Assembly (NCBI GenBank): GCA_024803745.1 | Contig: JANJXV010000099.1 | Span: 124,001 to 188,000, forward strand | Reading direction: 5' to 3' | Source of the DNA: Megascapheus bottae | Taxonomy: Eukaryota > Chordata > Mammalia > Rodentia > Geomyidae | Length of the DNA stretch: 64,000 bases | Shown: in pieces, positions 47,959 to 59,867 of the stretch | Numbering within the stretch: the stretch's first letter is position 1 | Layout: the number at the start of each line of letters is the position of its first letter | Program-made: the position numbers and the translations under genes | The notes under the pieces: generated by a model | What the model saw: the letters and a program-made list of their open reading frames with translations, nothing else | What the model was told of the DNA's origin: nothing | Databases searched by the model: none

Positions 47959-48998
47959 AAACCATGGGCTCTACTACCAGAGATTGGCAATAGAGCAAAA
48001 GGCCATATATAAGGCCATATAATGTGAAGCTAATTGAAAGGACCACCAGGATATTGACACAAAAGCCATATAATGAATGATTATTGTCCTTAATGTACTA
48101 TGTTGTCTCTCATCTCGCTTGCTGTCCCTTGGTTATCCCATATTGGTATAGTATCTCACTTTGTTATCTGATATATTGAATTTATTTGTATTTGGATATT
48201 TGAAATTTGATAGGGAAGGGGGGAAAACCAAGACGGGGGGGGTGTAGGGATGGAGGGAAATGGGTACCAAGACATTTGAAAGGGTATCAATGTATGTGAA
48301 TTAATGCACCTATTATCTGGCAAATATCATCTAACCCTTTTACTAATTACAATAAAAATGAAAAAAAAGAAAGTTGTAGTGTGTGGGGAGGATGATGGGG
48401 TCAAATACATTTCTTCTTAGAACTTTACCTCATCTGGTTGCCCTGGATTTTCCTGGCCTTCTTCTTAGAGAAAGTTCTGTTATACTGGATTTGTGGCTTG
48501 GCAATGATCTAGCATGTACATCTTCGAGTAAGACATCCACAACTTCCATGCCTGAGACTCGAGTTTCCTGACCTTTGGCAACAGCACAGCAACATCTTTC
48601 TTCCTCCTGAGCCACAGGCCAAGTGAGCTGGCTTGAGCTGGTTGTTAGTTACAGTGGCTTGGTTACCAGGGTTCCATATTCTGTTCCATTGTGAGGGAGG
48701 CAGGGTCACCTTTCAGGGCCCAATGACCAAAGATCCTTGCTCACAAAAGACCTCACCAAAGACATACTGGAGGCTGAATCTCTCCTCCAATCTCACAATA
48801 TACATGTGGATGTAGTATACAGCACACTTTATTTGTCCAATCCCAATGTCTTCCACTAGGCCTAACTACCAGTCTGGTCTCAGGCTCAAGGTGCCTTTCT
48901 TAGGTAAGATCCAAACTTAAGGGTCAATATTGCCCTCATCCTTTACAAAACATTTGCTTCACAGTGCCTTCTCTGCCTGCATTTTGCCCCTTGTCGAA

Positions 48999-49186
48999 TT
49001 TTTTTTGTTTTTGCTAGTCTTGGGACTTGACCTCAGAGTGTGAACATTGTTCTTGGGCTTTCTTTAGGCTTTAGCTGTCCCACCGAGCCACAGCACCACT
49101 TGCAGCGTTTTCTATGTATGTGGTAATGAGGAATCAAACCTGAGGCTTACTGCTTGGTAGCCAAGGACTCTCCCACTAGGTCAAAC
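48999..49186 (-). mobile_element. ID-dimer SINE in U2 leader
   Basis: Shared leader insertion, T-rich start then ttgctagtcttgggacttgacctc. Confidence 0.84.
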
Positions 49187-49438
49187 ACACAGGGCATCTT
49201 GCACATATTTTTGACGTCAATCTACTAGGATATTATTAGGATTCTGTATCCTAATCAATTTTTTCCTGATGATTAGCTTTGCTGTCATGTGTAAAAAATG
49301 CAAGAGGGAAAAACACAGAAGAATTAGTGAAATTTAAAAAAAAGCATTAGACACAGTTAAGTGTTCCTTCTTTGTAGGAGAAAGGATATTTGGATATGAT
49401 GATGATGATGATGATGACTTTATAATTACTATGTCAGG

Positions 49439-49635
49439 GTTGAGAGTTTGGCATAGTGGTAGAGTGCTTGCCTAGCATCCATGAAGATCTGGGTTTGATT
49501 GCTCAGTACCACATAGATAGAAAATCTAGATGTGGCACTGTGGCTCAAGTGGCAGAGGGCTAGACTTGAGAAAACCCGAGGACAGTGCTCAGGCCCTGAA
49601 TTCAAGCCCCAAGACTGGCAGAAAGATAAAAGAAC
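49439..49635 (+). mobile_element. ID-dimer SINE in U2 leader
   Basis: Shared leader insertion, preceded by the GAT run at about 49,397-49,420. Confidence 0.86.
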
Positions 49636-50305
49636 ATAAAAATGCTTTTTACGAGCTAATTCACTCACAGCATTTGCTTCTGAAATCTTCGCTTCTGCAT
49701 CTTGTGAAATACCCCTTTCCCTCAACGTAGACAAGAAAAACAGATCCATCCCATGGTCCACTGTGAGGCCACTGGTTGGGCTAAGAGCTAGTCGTGCAGC
49801 AACACATAAGTTTTATTCTAATACTTTCCAAACTTTGTACTCAAATATGCTACCTACTTACCAACTTATGTCAGTTATCCTTATGCTATAACTTTTCTTC
49901 ATTACTACAATATTCTTACACTCCTACGTTAATCCTCTTGCACCTCCCCTGACCTCTCTCATTCTTTTTTTCTATCTCTTGACCTCTGATCGTCTTTCAA
50001 CCCTTATACTGCACGGATCTACACTTGATGGCTGTTGAGCAATATTGTATATGTAGGTGGTCAATTATTCTCTAGGCTCAGAGGGACTTAAAGACAATAG
50101 AGATTGGATTGAGAGGCTTATTGTTTTGGGTATAAATCGCTTATCAGTGGTTGTATTAGGCTGGTCTGTAAGTGCACAAAAAGAAAGAGTGATAATACCA
50201 ATCAAAACTTGTGAACATCTAGTGTCTGCCAGCTACAGAGGTCTAGGTTGGTTATATCTGAAAAACTATAATCGTATTTAGTAGTAATCTTGCTCCCATT
50301 TTCAA

Positions 50306-51489
50306 ATGGGCAGAACAAGAGACTCAAGAAAAATGTCAAATCAAGAAAGAACATCCCCCACCCAATGTAAACAGACAATGGAGCAGTCACTGGCAAACCT
50401 AGAGGAGAGTCTTCCAATTGCTACACAAATGCAATTGATAAACATCATTAATGAAAAATGTGAAAATATAAAGAAAGAGATAATGGAGGAAGCCATACCT
50501 GAACAAGAGGAAAGCAAAAACAAGGTGATAAGTGAAAAAGAAGAAGCCATAAAGGAGGCCATAATAAAGGTTTTTCAAAGAAAGATGGATGAATTCAAAG
50601 AATCCACAAATAAAAACGTGACCAAACTCCAGCAAATGTCCAAAGAAAATAAAGCTACTGAGCTAACCACTCCAAAGGGAATCAAGGAGATAAAGAAATC
50701 CATACATGATCTAAAACAAGGGATGCAAGGCATCAAAAGTGAGCAATTAGAAGCAAGGGAGATGAAAAATAAAGTAGATAGCTTTGATAGCAGGTTAGAC
50801 ATTGCAGAGGAGAGAATTTCCGTGGCTGAAGATAATTTAGGTATTATAAAAAACAGAAAATGAGTCAATCCAAATCTAGGAAATATGAGAGAGCGCTTCA
50901 GGAGGTCCAAGATACAATTAGGAAGCCTCATTTAAGGCTAGTTGGTATTGAGGAGGGCGTGGAGAAAGAGGTCAATGGTATTGGAAATATACTTCAGGGA
51001 ATCATCTCAGAGAATTTCCCAAATATCCAGAAGGGCAGGCCCATCCAGATACGAGAAGCTTTTAGAACCCCAAACAGACCTGACCAGAAAAGAACATCCC
51101 ACCGCCACATTGTGATCCGAACTGGATCAATAGAAACGAAAGGAAAGATCCTAAAGGCAGCCAGGGAAAAGGGATCAGTAACCTACAAAGGCAAACCAAT
51201 CAGAATAACCCCAGATTTCTCAGCAGAGACCATGCAAGCACGAAGTGACTGGAAGCATATATGTCATGCCCTTAAATCAAATAACTACCAACCAAGAATA
51301 CTGTAGCCAGCTAAGCTCTCATTCATAACTGAGGGAAAAATAAAAACATTCCATTCCAGGGAAAAGCTGCAACAATATCTCAAAACAAAACCAACACTAC
51401 AGAGAATCCTCAAAGATGCTCTATACATAGAAAACCAAAATAAATGCAATATAGGGAAAGAAATGGCACCTAAACAGCATACCATCTAA
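50306..51489 (+). pseudogene. L1 ORF1, unit U2
   Basis: 185 codons of Lys/Glu-rich coiled coil (50,306-50,863), then 148 codons of RNA-binding domain in the next frame (50,860-51,306), overlapping at ATGA. Apart from that break and the shared TAG at 51,304-51,306 both halves are clean. After the TAG the frame reads PAKLSFITEGKIK and runs to TAA at 51,487-51,489, the expected ORF1 end. In functional L1s this TAG site is a sense codon before PAKLSF. Private changes include TPKGIKEI where U3 has TQKEIKEI. Confidence 0.93.
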
Positions 51490-51537
51490 GGACCACAAGA
51501 ACTGTCAAGACACAGGCCCTACTAAAAGCTTTTAAAA

Positions 51538-52438
51538 ATGGTAGGAACTAATAAATATCTCTCAATCCTAACTCTCAATATCAATGGACTTAACTCTCCA
51601 ATTAAACGGCATAGGTTGTCTAGTTGGATCAAAAAGCAAGAGCCATCGTTCTGCTGACTTCGAGAGACACATCTTACCCCAAAACAATCATCTTTTGAAA
51701 GTGAGAGGTTGGAATAAACTCTATCAAGCTAACTGCCCCCATAAACAGGCTAGAGTTGCCATCCTCATATCAGATACAATAGACTTCAAACTAAAATTAG
51801 TAAGAAAAGACAAAGAAGGTTACTACATACTACTAAAGGGATCTTTCCTCCCGGAAGACATAACAATCCTAAATATTTACACACCCAATCCCGGAGCTCC
51901 AAACTTCATCAAGCAAACTTTACTTACACTGAAACCATACATAGATCGAAATACAGTGATTGTTGGTGAGTTTAACACACCACTCTCACCTATGGACAGA
52001 TCAACAGGGCAAAAACTCAACAGAGAAACCTTAGAACTGAACAACTATATAGACCAACTAGATCTAACAGACATCTGCAGAATATTCCACCCAGTAACAC
52101 CACAATATACGTTTTTCTCAGCAGCACATGGAACATTTTCCAAAATAGACCACATCTTAGGCCATAAAGCAAACCTGGACAGATTCAGAAACACTGAAAT
52201 TATTCCATGCACACTCTCAGACCATAAAGGCATCAAATTGGAGCTGAACACACATCTCCACCAAAGAAAACCCTGTAACTCATGGAGACTGAACCACACA
52301 TTGTTGAATCAAAAACAATGGGTAATCGAAGAGATCAAAACAGATAAGCAACTGTTTATGAAATTTAACAATAAGGAGCACACAAATATCAACTCCTTAG
52401 GGACACAACAAAGGCAGTACTCAGAGGAAAATTTATAG
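51538..52438 (+). pseudogene. L1 ORF2 endonuclease domain, unit U2
   Basis: ATG at 51,538, TGA at 51,655-51,657, frame change near 51,700, then open to TAG at 52,436-52,438. It contains GEFNTPLS (the Glu codon GAG at 51,968-51,970 replaces the usual catalytic Asp), KIDHI and SDHKGIK. The main open frame at 51,584 begins in a wrong frame, so its first 35 or so residues are not L1 protein. Confidence 0.93.
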
Positions 52439-53315
52439 CGCTGAGTGCCTACAACAGCAAGTTGGAAAAATGGCAAACCAACTAGTTAATGTCTCACCTT
52501 AACCTCCTGGAAAAAGAGCAACAAACCAACCCTAAACCCATTAGGAGAAAGCAAATTATTAAAATCAAAGCAGAATTAAATGATTTGGAATAAAAAAACT
52601 ATAGAAAGAATCAACAAAACAAGGAGTTGGTTCTTGAAGGAATTAACAAAATTGACAAGCCCTCAGCAAATCTTACCAAAAAAAGAAGAGAGCATATCGA
52701 AATAAACAAAATCGCAGATGAAAATGGTAATATCACGACAGAAATTACCAAGATCCAGAATATCATGAGGGAATACTTCTCAAACCTTTACGCCAACAAA
52801 TTTGAGAATCTAGAAGAAATGGATGAATTCCTAGACAATATTAACATACACACACTGAACCAAGAAGAGCTAACCCAACTCAACAGGCCTATTTCAAGCT
52901 CTGAAATAGAAATGGAAATTAGACAACTTCCACTTAAAAAGAGCCCAGGGCCAGATGGATTCACAGCTGAATTCGATAAGGTCTTCAAAGCAGAGCTCAC
53001 ACCAATACTCCTCAAGCTCTTCAACGAAATTGAAAATGAAGGTTCTTTACTAAACTGATTCTGTGAAGCCAGCATATCCCTCATCCCCAAACCAGACAGA
53101 GATTCATCAAAGAAAGAGATCTATAGACTCATTTCTTTGATGAACCTCGATGCAAACCTTCTCAACAAAATACTGGCCAACCGTCTACAACAACTCATTA
53201 AAAAATAAATACACTATGATCAAACTGGATTCATCACAGGGAGGCAAAGCTGGTTCAACATACACAAATCAATTAATATAATTCAACACATCAACAGGAG
53301 CAGGGATAAAATCAC
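52439..53315 (+). pseudogene. L1 ORF2 linker and RT finger region, unit U2
   Basis: Open part 52,627-53,058, with [36 protein letters not shown] and [15 protein letters not shown]. Asp replaces the Tyr kept in U3. TGA at 53,056-53,058, then [13 protein letters not shown] and [17 protein letters not shown], another stop, [12 protein letters not shown] and finally the shared frame break right before motif A. Confidence 0.9.
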
Positions 53316-55379
53316 ATGATTGTCTCAATAGATGCGGAAAAGGCATTTGACAAGATCCAAAAACCCTTTATGTTAAAAGATGTGGAGAAACTAGGAATCG
53401 ATGGAACATTTCTCAATGTAATAAAGGCTGTGTATGAGAAACCCACTGCTAGTATTATACTTAATGGTGAAGATCTAAAGCCATTCCCTCTAAAATCAGG
53501 AACGAGACAAGGATGCCCACTCTCTCCACTCCTTTTTAACATAGTACTAGAATTCCTAGGCAGTGCAATAAGGCAAGAAGCAAGCATTAAGGGGATCCAA
53601 GTAGGGAAAGAGGAAATAAAACTATCCCTCTTTGCCGATGACATGATTCTGTATTTAAAGGATCCTATAGACTCTACTCCCAAGCTCCTTGAGCTGATTC
53701 AAAGCTTTGGAAGGGTAGCAGGCCATAAAATCAACCCTCACAAATCAACTGCCTTACTTTACGCCAACACTGAGAGGAACGAGGCAATAATCAGGAAAGA
53801 AAATCCTTTCACAATAGCCTCAAAGAAAATAAAGTACCTAGCAATTAGCTTAACTAAGAATGTAAAGGACCGTTTAGATGAAAACTTTAAAACGATAAAA
53901 AAGGAAATTAAAGCAGAACTAAGGAAATGGAAAAACCTCCCATGCTCCTGGATTGGAAGAATCAACATTGTGAAAATGACAATCTTGCCAAGGGCTATCT
54001 ACAAATTCAATGTAATACCCATCAACATCCCAATGTCATTCTTTAAAGACATAGAAGAGGCAATTCAAAATTTCATATGGAATAATAAAAGACCCCGTAT
54101 AGCAAAAACACTTCTTAGCAGAAAGAACAGCGCTGGAGGAATTTCAATTCCAAACTTAAGGCTCTATTACAGAGCTATAATTCTCAAAACAGCTTGGTAC
54201 TGGCACAAGAACAGGCCTGAAGTCCAATGGAGTAGAACTGCGGACCCAGATATTAAACCACAGACCTATGGCCACCTAATCTTTGACCAGGAAGCCAAAA
54301 AAATAGAATGGAAGAAAGATAGCCTCTTCAACAAGTTGTGCTGGCAGAACTGGTTAAACACCTGCAGAAAACTAAAGTTGGATCCTTCTTTGTCCCCTTG
54401 CACTAGAATTAACTCCAAATGGATCAAAGACGTGGAGGTAAAAGCTGACACACTGAAAAGTTTACAGGAAGGAATAGGAGATACACTAGGCCTCCTTGGT
54501 ACAGGTCGAAACTTTCTTAATAAGGACCAAGAATCACAACAAAACAGAGAAAGGCTGGATAAGTGGGATTGCATTAAACTGCAGAGCTTTTGTATGGCAA
54601 CGGATATAGCTAGTAAACTAATCAGGAAGCCTACAGAGTGGGAGAAGATCTTCACCACCCAAACAACGGAACAAGGCCTCATATCTAAAATATATCAACA
54701 ACTCAAAAAATTGAATCACTCCAAAACTAACCTCCAAAGTAACACCCATCCCATTACAAAATGGGCCAAAGACTTAAAGAGAGTCTTCTCTGAAGAAGAA
54801 ACAAAAATGGCCTATAGACACATGAAGAAATGCTCAACATCTCTGGTCATAAAAGAAATGCAAATCAAAACAAGTCTAAGATTCCACCTAACTCCAGTTA
54901 GAATGGCCAGGATCAGGAAAACGAATGACAACAGATGCTGGAGGGGATGTGGTCAGCAGGGATCACTACTACACTGTTGGTGGGAGTCCAAACTCGTTCA
55001 ACCACTATGGAAAGCAGTGCGGCAGTGCCTCACAACGCTAAACATACAACTCCCCTATGACCCAGCAATTCCAGTACTTGGCATTTACCCAACAATCCAG
55101 AAACAAGGGCATACTAAACCCACTAGCACAACAATGTTCATTGCAGCACTATTCACCATAGCAAAGATATGGAACCAACCCAGATGTCCCTCAGTTGATG
55201 AGTGGATCAACAAGTTGTGGTATTTGTACACAATGGAATTCTATGCTGCTGTCAGAAAGAATGACATCGCCCCATTTGTTAGGAAATGGAAAGACTTAGA
55301 ACAAATCATATTAAGTGAAGTAAGCCAGACTCAAAGGAACTTAGGCTCAGTGGTTTCCCTCATTCGTCATAATCAGTAG
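53316..55379 (+). pseudogene. L1 ORF2 RT core to C-terminus, unit U2 (687 codons)
   Basis: Unbroken from motif A ([10 protein letters not shown], residues 4-13) through [12 protein letters not shown] (64-75), FADD (106-109), the thumb, [18 protein letters not shown], and the C-terminal domain to SLIRHNQ. The last Cys of the CX3CX7HX4C segment is Ser here (TCC at 54,987-54,989). The first residue is not a real start; the RT fingers lie upstream out of frame. No translation of this piece as a working RT is expected. Confidence 0.93.
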
Positions 55380-56424
55380 AAACCATGGGCTCTACTACCA
55401 GAGATTGGCAATAGAGCAAAAGGCCATATATAAGACCATATAATGTGAAGCTAATTGAAAGGACCACCAGGATATTGACACAAAAGCCATATAATGAATG
55501 ATTATTGTCCTTAATGTACTATGTTGTCTCTCATCTCGCTTGCTGTCCCTTGGTTATCCCATATTGGTATAGTATCTCACTTTGTTATCTGATATATTGA
55601 ATTTATTTGTATTTGGATATTTGAAATTTGATAGGGAAGGGGGGAAAACCAAGACGGGTGGGGGGTGTGGGGTTGCAGGGAAATGGGTACCAAGACATGT
55701 GAAAGGGTATCAATGTATGTGAATTAATGCACCTTCTATCTGGCAAATATCATCTAACCCTTTTACTAATTACAATAAAAAAATGAAAAAAAAAGAAAGT
55801 TGTAGTGTGTGGGGAGGATGATGGGGTCAAATACATTTCTTCTTAGAACTTTACCTCATCTGGTTGCCCTGGATTTTCCTGGCCTTCTTCTTAGAGAAAG
55901 TTCTGTTATACTGGATTTGTGGCTTGGCAATGATCTAGCATGTACATCTTCGAGTAAGACATCCACAACTTCCATGCCTGAGACTCGAGTTTCCTGACCT
56001 TTGGCAACAGCACAGCAACATCTTTCTTCCTCCTGAGCCACAGGCCAAGTGAGCTGGCTTGAGCTGGTTGTTAGTTACAGTGGCTTGGTTACCAGGGTTC
56101 CATATTCTGTTCCATTGTGAGGGAGGCAGGGTCACCTTTCAGGGCCCAATGACCAAAGATCCTTGCTCACAAAAGACCTCACCAAAGACATACTGGAGGC
56201 TGAATCTCTCCTCCAATCTCACAATATACATGTGGATGTAGTATACAGCACACTTTATTTGTCCAATCCCAATGTCTTCCACTAGGCCCAACTACCAGTC
56301 TGGTCTCAGGCTCAAGGTGCCTTTCTTAGGTAAGATCCAAACTTAAGGGTCAATATTGCCCTCATCCTTTACAAAACATTTGCTTCACAGTGCCTTCTCT
56401 GCCTGCATTTTGCCCCTTGTCGAA

Positions 56425-56612
56425 TTTTTTTTGTTTTTGCTAGTCTTGGGACTTGACCTCAGAGTGTGAACATTGTTCTTGGGCTTTCTTTAGGCTTTAG
56501 CTGTCCCACCGAGCCACAGCACCACTTGCAGCGTTTTCTATGTATGTGGTAATGAGGAATCAAACCTGAGGCTTACTGCTTGGTAGCCAAGGACTCTCCC
56601 ACTAGGTCAAAC
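56425..56612 (-). mobile_element. ID-dimer SINE in U3 leader
   Basis: Shared leader insertion, effectively identical to that in U2. Confidence 0.84.
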
Positions 56613-56865
56613 ACACAGGGCATCTTGCACATATTTTTGACGTCAATCTACTAGGATATTATTAGGATTCTGTATCCTAATCAATTTTTTCCTGATGATT
56701 AGCTTTGCTGTCATGTGTAAAAAATGCAAGAGGGAAAAACACAGAAGAATTAGTGAAATTAAAAAAAAAGCATTAGACACAGTTAAGTGTTCCTTCTTTG
56801 TAGGAGAAAGGATATTTGGATATGATGATGATGATGATGATGATGACTTTATAATTACTATGTCA

Positions 56866-57063
56866 GGGTTGAGAGTTTGGCATAGTGGTAAAGTGGTTGC
56901 CTAGCATCCATGAAGATCTGGGTTTGATTGCTCAGTACCACATAGATAGAAAATCTAGATGTGGCACTGTGGCTCAAGTGGCAGAGGGCTAGACTTGAGA
57001 AAACCCGAGGACAGTGCTCAGGCCCTGAATTCAAGCCCCAAGACTGGCAGAAAGATAAAAGAA
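56866..57063 (+). mobile_element. ID-dimer SINE in U3 leader
   Basis: Shared leader insertion. Here the ID core has gtggtaaagtggttgcc instead of gtggtagagtgcttgcc. Confidence 0.85.
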
Positions 57064-57734
57064 CATAAAAATGCTTTTAACGAGCTAATTCACTCACAGC
57101 ATTTGCTTCTGAAATCTTCGCTTCTGCATCTTGTGAAATACCCCTTTCCCTCAACGTAGACAAGAAAAACAGATCCATCCCATGGTCCACTGTGAGGCCA
57201 CTGGTTGGGCTAAGAGCTAGTCGTGCAGCAACACATAAGTTTTATTCTAATACTTTCCAAACTTTGTACTCAAATATGCTACCTACTTACCAACTTATGT
57301 CAGTTATCCTTATGCTATAACTTTTCTTCATTACTACAATATTCTTACACTCCTACGTTAATCCTCTTGCACCTCCCCTGACCTCTCTCATTCTTTTTTT
57401 CTATCTCTTGACCTCTGATCGTCTTTCAACCCTTATACTGCACGGATCTACACTTGATGGCTGTTGAGCAATATTGTATATGTAGGTGGTCAATTATTCT
57501 CTAGGCTCAGAGGGACTTAAAGACAATAGAGATTGGATTGAGAGGCTTATTGTTTTGGGTATAAATCGCTTATCAGTGGTTGTATTAGGCTGGTCTGTAA
57601 GTGCACAAAAAGAAAGAGTGATAATACCAATCAAAACTTGTGAACATCTAGTGTCTGCCAGCTACAGAGGTCTAGGTTGGTTATATCTGAAAAACTATAA
57701 TCGTATTTAGTAGTAATCTTGCTCCCATTTTCAA

Positions 57735-58918
57735 ATGGGCAGAACAAGAGACTCAAGAAAAATGTCAAATCAAGAAACAACATCCCCCACCCAATGTAAA
57801 CAGACAATGGAGCAGTCACTGGCAAACCTAGAGGAGAGTCTTCCAATTGCTACACAAATGCAATTGATAAACATCATTAATGAAAAATGTGAAAATATAA
57901 AGAAAGAGATAATGGAGGAAGCCATACCTGAACAAGAGGAAAGCAAAAACAAGGTGATAAGTGAAAAAGAAGAAGCCATAAAGGAGGCCATAATAAAGGT
58001 TTTTCAAAGAAAGATGGATGAATTCAAAGAATCCACAAATAAAAACGTGACCAAACTCCAGCAAATGTCCAAAGAAAATAAAGCTACTGAGCTAACCACT
58101 CAAAAGGAAATCAAGGAGATAAAGAAATCCATACATGATCTAAAACAAGGGATGCAAGGCATCAAAAGTGAGCAATTAGAAGCAAGGGAGATGAAAAATA
58201 AAGTAGATAGCTTTGATAGCAGGTTAGACATTGCAGAGGAGAGAATTTCCGTGGCTGAAGATAATTTAGGTATTATAAAAAACAGAAAATGAGTCAATCC
58301 AAATCTAGGAAATATGAGAGAGCGCTTCAGGAGGTCCAAGATACAATTAGGAAGCCTCATTTAAGGCTAGTTGGTATTGAGGAGGGCGTGGAGAAAGAGG
58401 TCAATGGTATTGGAAATATACTTCAGGGAATCATCTCAGAGAATTTCCCAAATATCCAGAAGGGCAGGCCCATCCAGATACGAGAAGCTTTTAGAACCCC
58501 AAACAGACCTGACCAGAAAAGAACATCCCACCGCCACATTGTGATCCGAACTGGATCAATAGAAACGAAAGGAAAGATCCTAAAGGCAGCCAGGGAAAAG
58601 GGATCAGTAACCTACAAAGGCAAACCAATCAGAATAACCCCAGATTTCTCAGCAGAGACCATGCAAGCACGAAGTGACTGGAAGCATATATGTCATGCCC
58701 TTAAATCAAATAACTACCAACCAAGAATACTGTAGCCAGCTAAGCTCTCATTCATAACTGAGGGAAAAATAAAAACATTCCATTCCAGGGAAAAGCTGCA
58801 ACAATATGTCAAAAAAAAACCAACACTACAGAGAATCCTCAAAGATGCTCTATACATAGAAAACCAAAATAAATGCAATATAGGGAAAGAAATGGCACCT
58901 AAACAGCATACCATCTAA
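57735..58918 (+). pseudogene. L1 ORF1, unit U3
   Basis: Coiled-coil half 57,735-58,292 and RNA-binding half 58,289-58,735, with the same ATGA overlap and same terminal TAG (58,733-58,735) as U2. Post-TAG sequence continues PAKLSF to a TAA at about 58,916. It keeps TQKEIKEI like A1 and U1. Confidence 0.93.
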
Positions 58919-58966
58919 GGACCACAAGAACTGTCAAGACACAGGCCCTACTAAAAGCTTTTAAAA

Positions 58967-59867
58967 ATGGTAGGAACTAATAAATATCTCTCAATCCTAA
59001 CTCTCAATATCAATGGACTTAACTCTCCAATTAAACGGCATAGGTTGTCTAGTTGGATCAAAAAGCAAGAGCCATCGTTCTGCTGACTTCGAGAGACACA
59101 TCTTACCCCAAAACAATCATCTTTTGAAAGTGAGAGGTTGGAATAAACTCTATCAAGCTAACTGCCCCCATAAACAGGCTACAGTTGCCATCCTCATATC
59201 AGATACAATAGACTTCAAACTAAAATTAGTAAGAAAAGACAAAGAAGGTTACTACATACTACTAAAGGGAACTTTCCTCCCGGAAGACATAACAATCCTA
59301 AATATTTACACACCCAATCCCGGAGCTCCAAACTTCATCAAGCAAACTTTACTTACACTGAAACCATACATAGATCGAAATACAGTGATTGTTGGTGAGT
59401 TTAACACACCACTCTCACCTATGGACAGATCAACAAGGCAAAAACTCAACAGAGAAACCTTAGAACTGAACAACTATATAGACCAACTAGATCTAACAGA
59501 CATCTGCAGAATATTCCACCCAGTAACACCACAATATACGTTTTTCTCAGCAGCACATGGAACATTTTCCAAAATAGACCACATCTTAGGCCATAAAGCA
59601 AACCTGGACAGATTCAGAAACACTGAAATTATTCCATGCACACTCTCAGACCATAAAGGCATCAAATTGGAGCTGAACACACATCTCCACCAAAGAAAAC
59701 CCTGTAACTCATGGAGACTGAACCACACATTGTTGAATCAAAAACAATGGGTAATCGAAGAGATCAAAACAGATAAGCAACTGTTTATGAAATTTAACAA
59801 TAAGGAGCACACAAATATCAACTCCTTAGGGACACAACAAAGGCAGTACTCAGAGGAAAATTTATAG
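58967..59867 (+). pseudogene. L1 ORF2 endonuclease domain, unit U3
   Basis: Same layout as U2: ATG 58,967, TGA 59,084-59,086, frame change near 59,130, open stretch to 59,867 with GEFNTPLS and LSDHKGIK. Private changes: KQATVAI for KQARVAI, and STRQK for STGQK. Confidence 0.93.

Larger units (their letters stand above)
40971..48371 (+). mobile_element. L1 array unit U1
   Basis: Complete unit: leader 40,971-42,891, ORF1 42,892 to about 44,050, ORF2 44,116-47,958, 3' UTR and tail to 48,371. Private damage is concentrated in the leader and first part of ORF1; the ORF2 half is almost the same as U2 and U3. Its leader has only four GAT/GAC triplets in the trinucleotide run (about 41,994-42,005). 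Confidence 0.93.
48372..55797 (+). mobile_element. L1 array unit U2
   Basis: Complete unit: leader 48,372-50,305, ORF1 50,306-51,489, ORF2 51,538-55,379, 3' UTR with G-rich tract (about 55,634-55,690), A-rich tail. Nearly identical to U3. It starts after an A-tail slightly shorter than the others. Confidence 0.94.

Noticed and set aside
48430..48709. Minus-strand open frames in the L1 leader (61 and 66 codons), possible analogue of the antisense ORF0 of primate L1s
   Set aside because: They are the same in every unit only because the units are recent copies. The inverted leader copy shows different text at these positions, so there is no sign of selection.
50057..50281. 74-codon plus-strand frame just before ORF1 in U2 (and U3), possible extra L1 ORF
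   Set aside because: Not supported in U1, no recognisable motif, starts differ between units. Treated as leader sequence.
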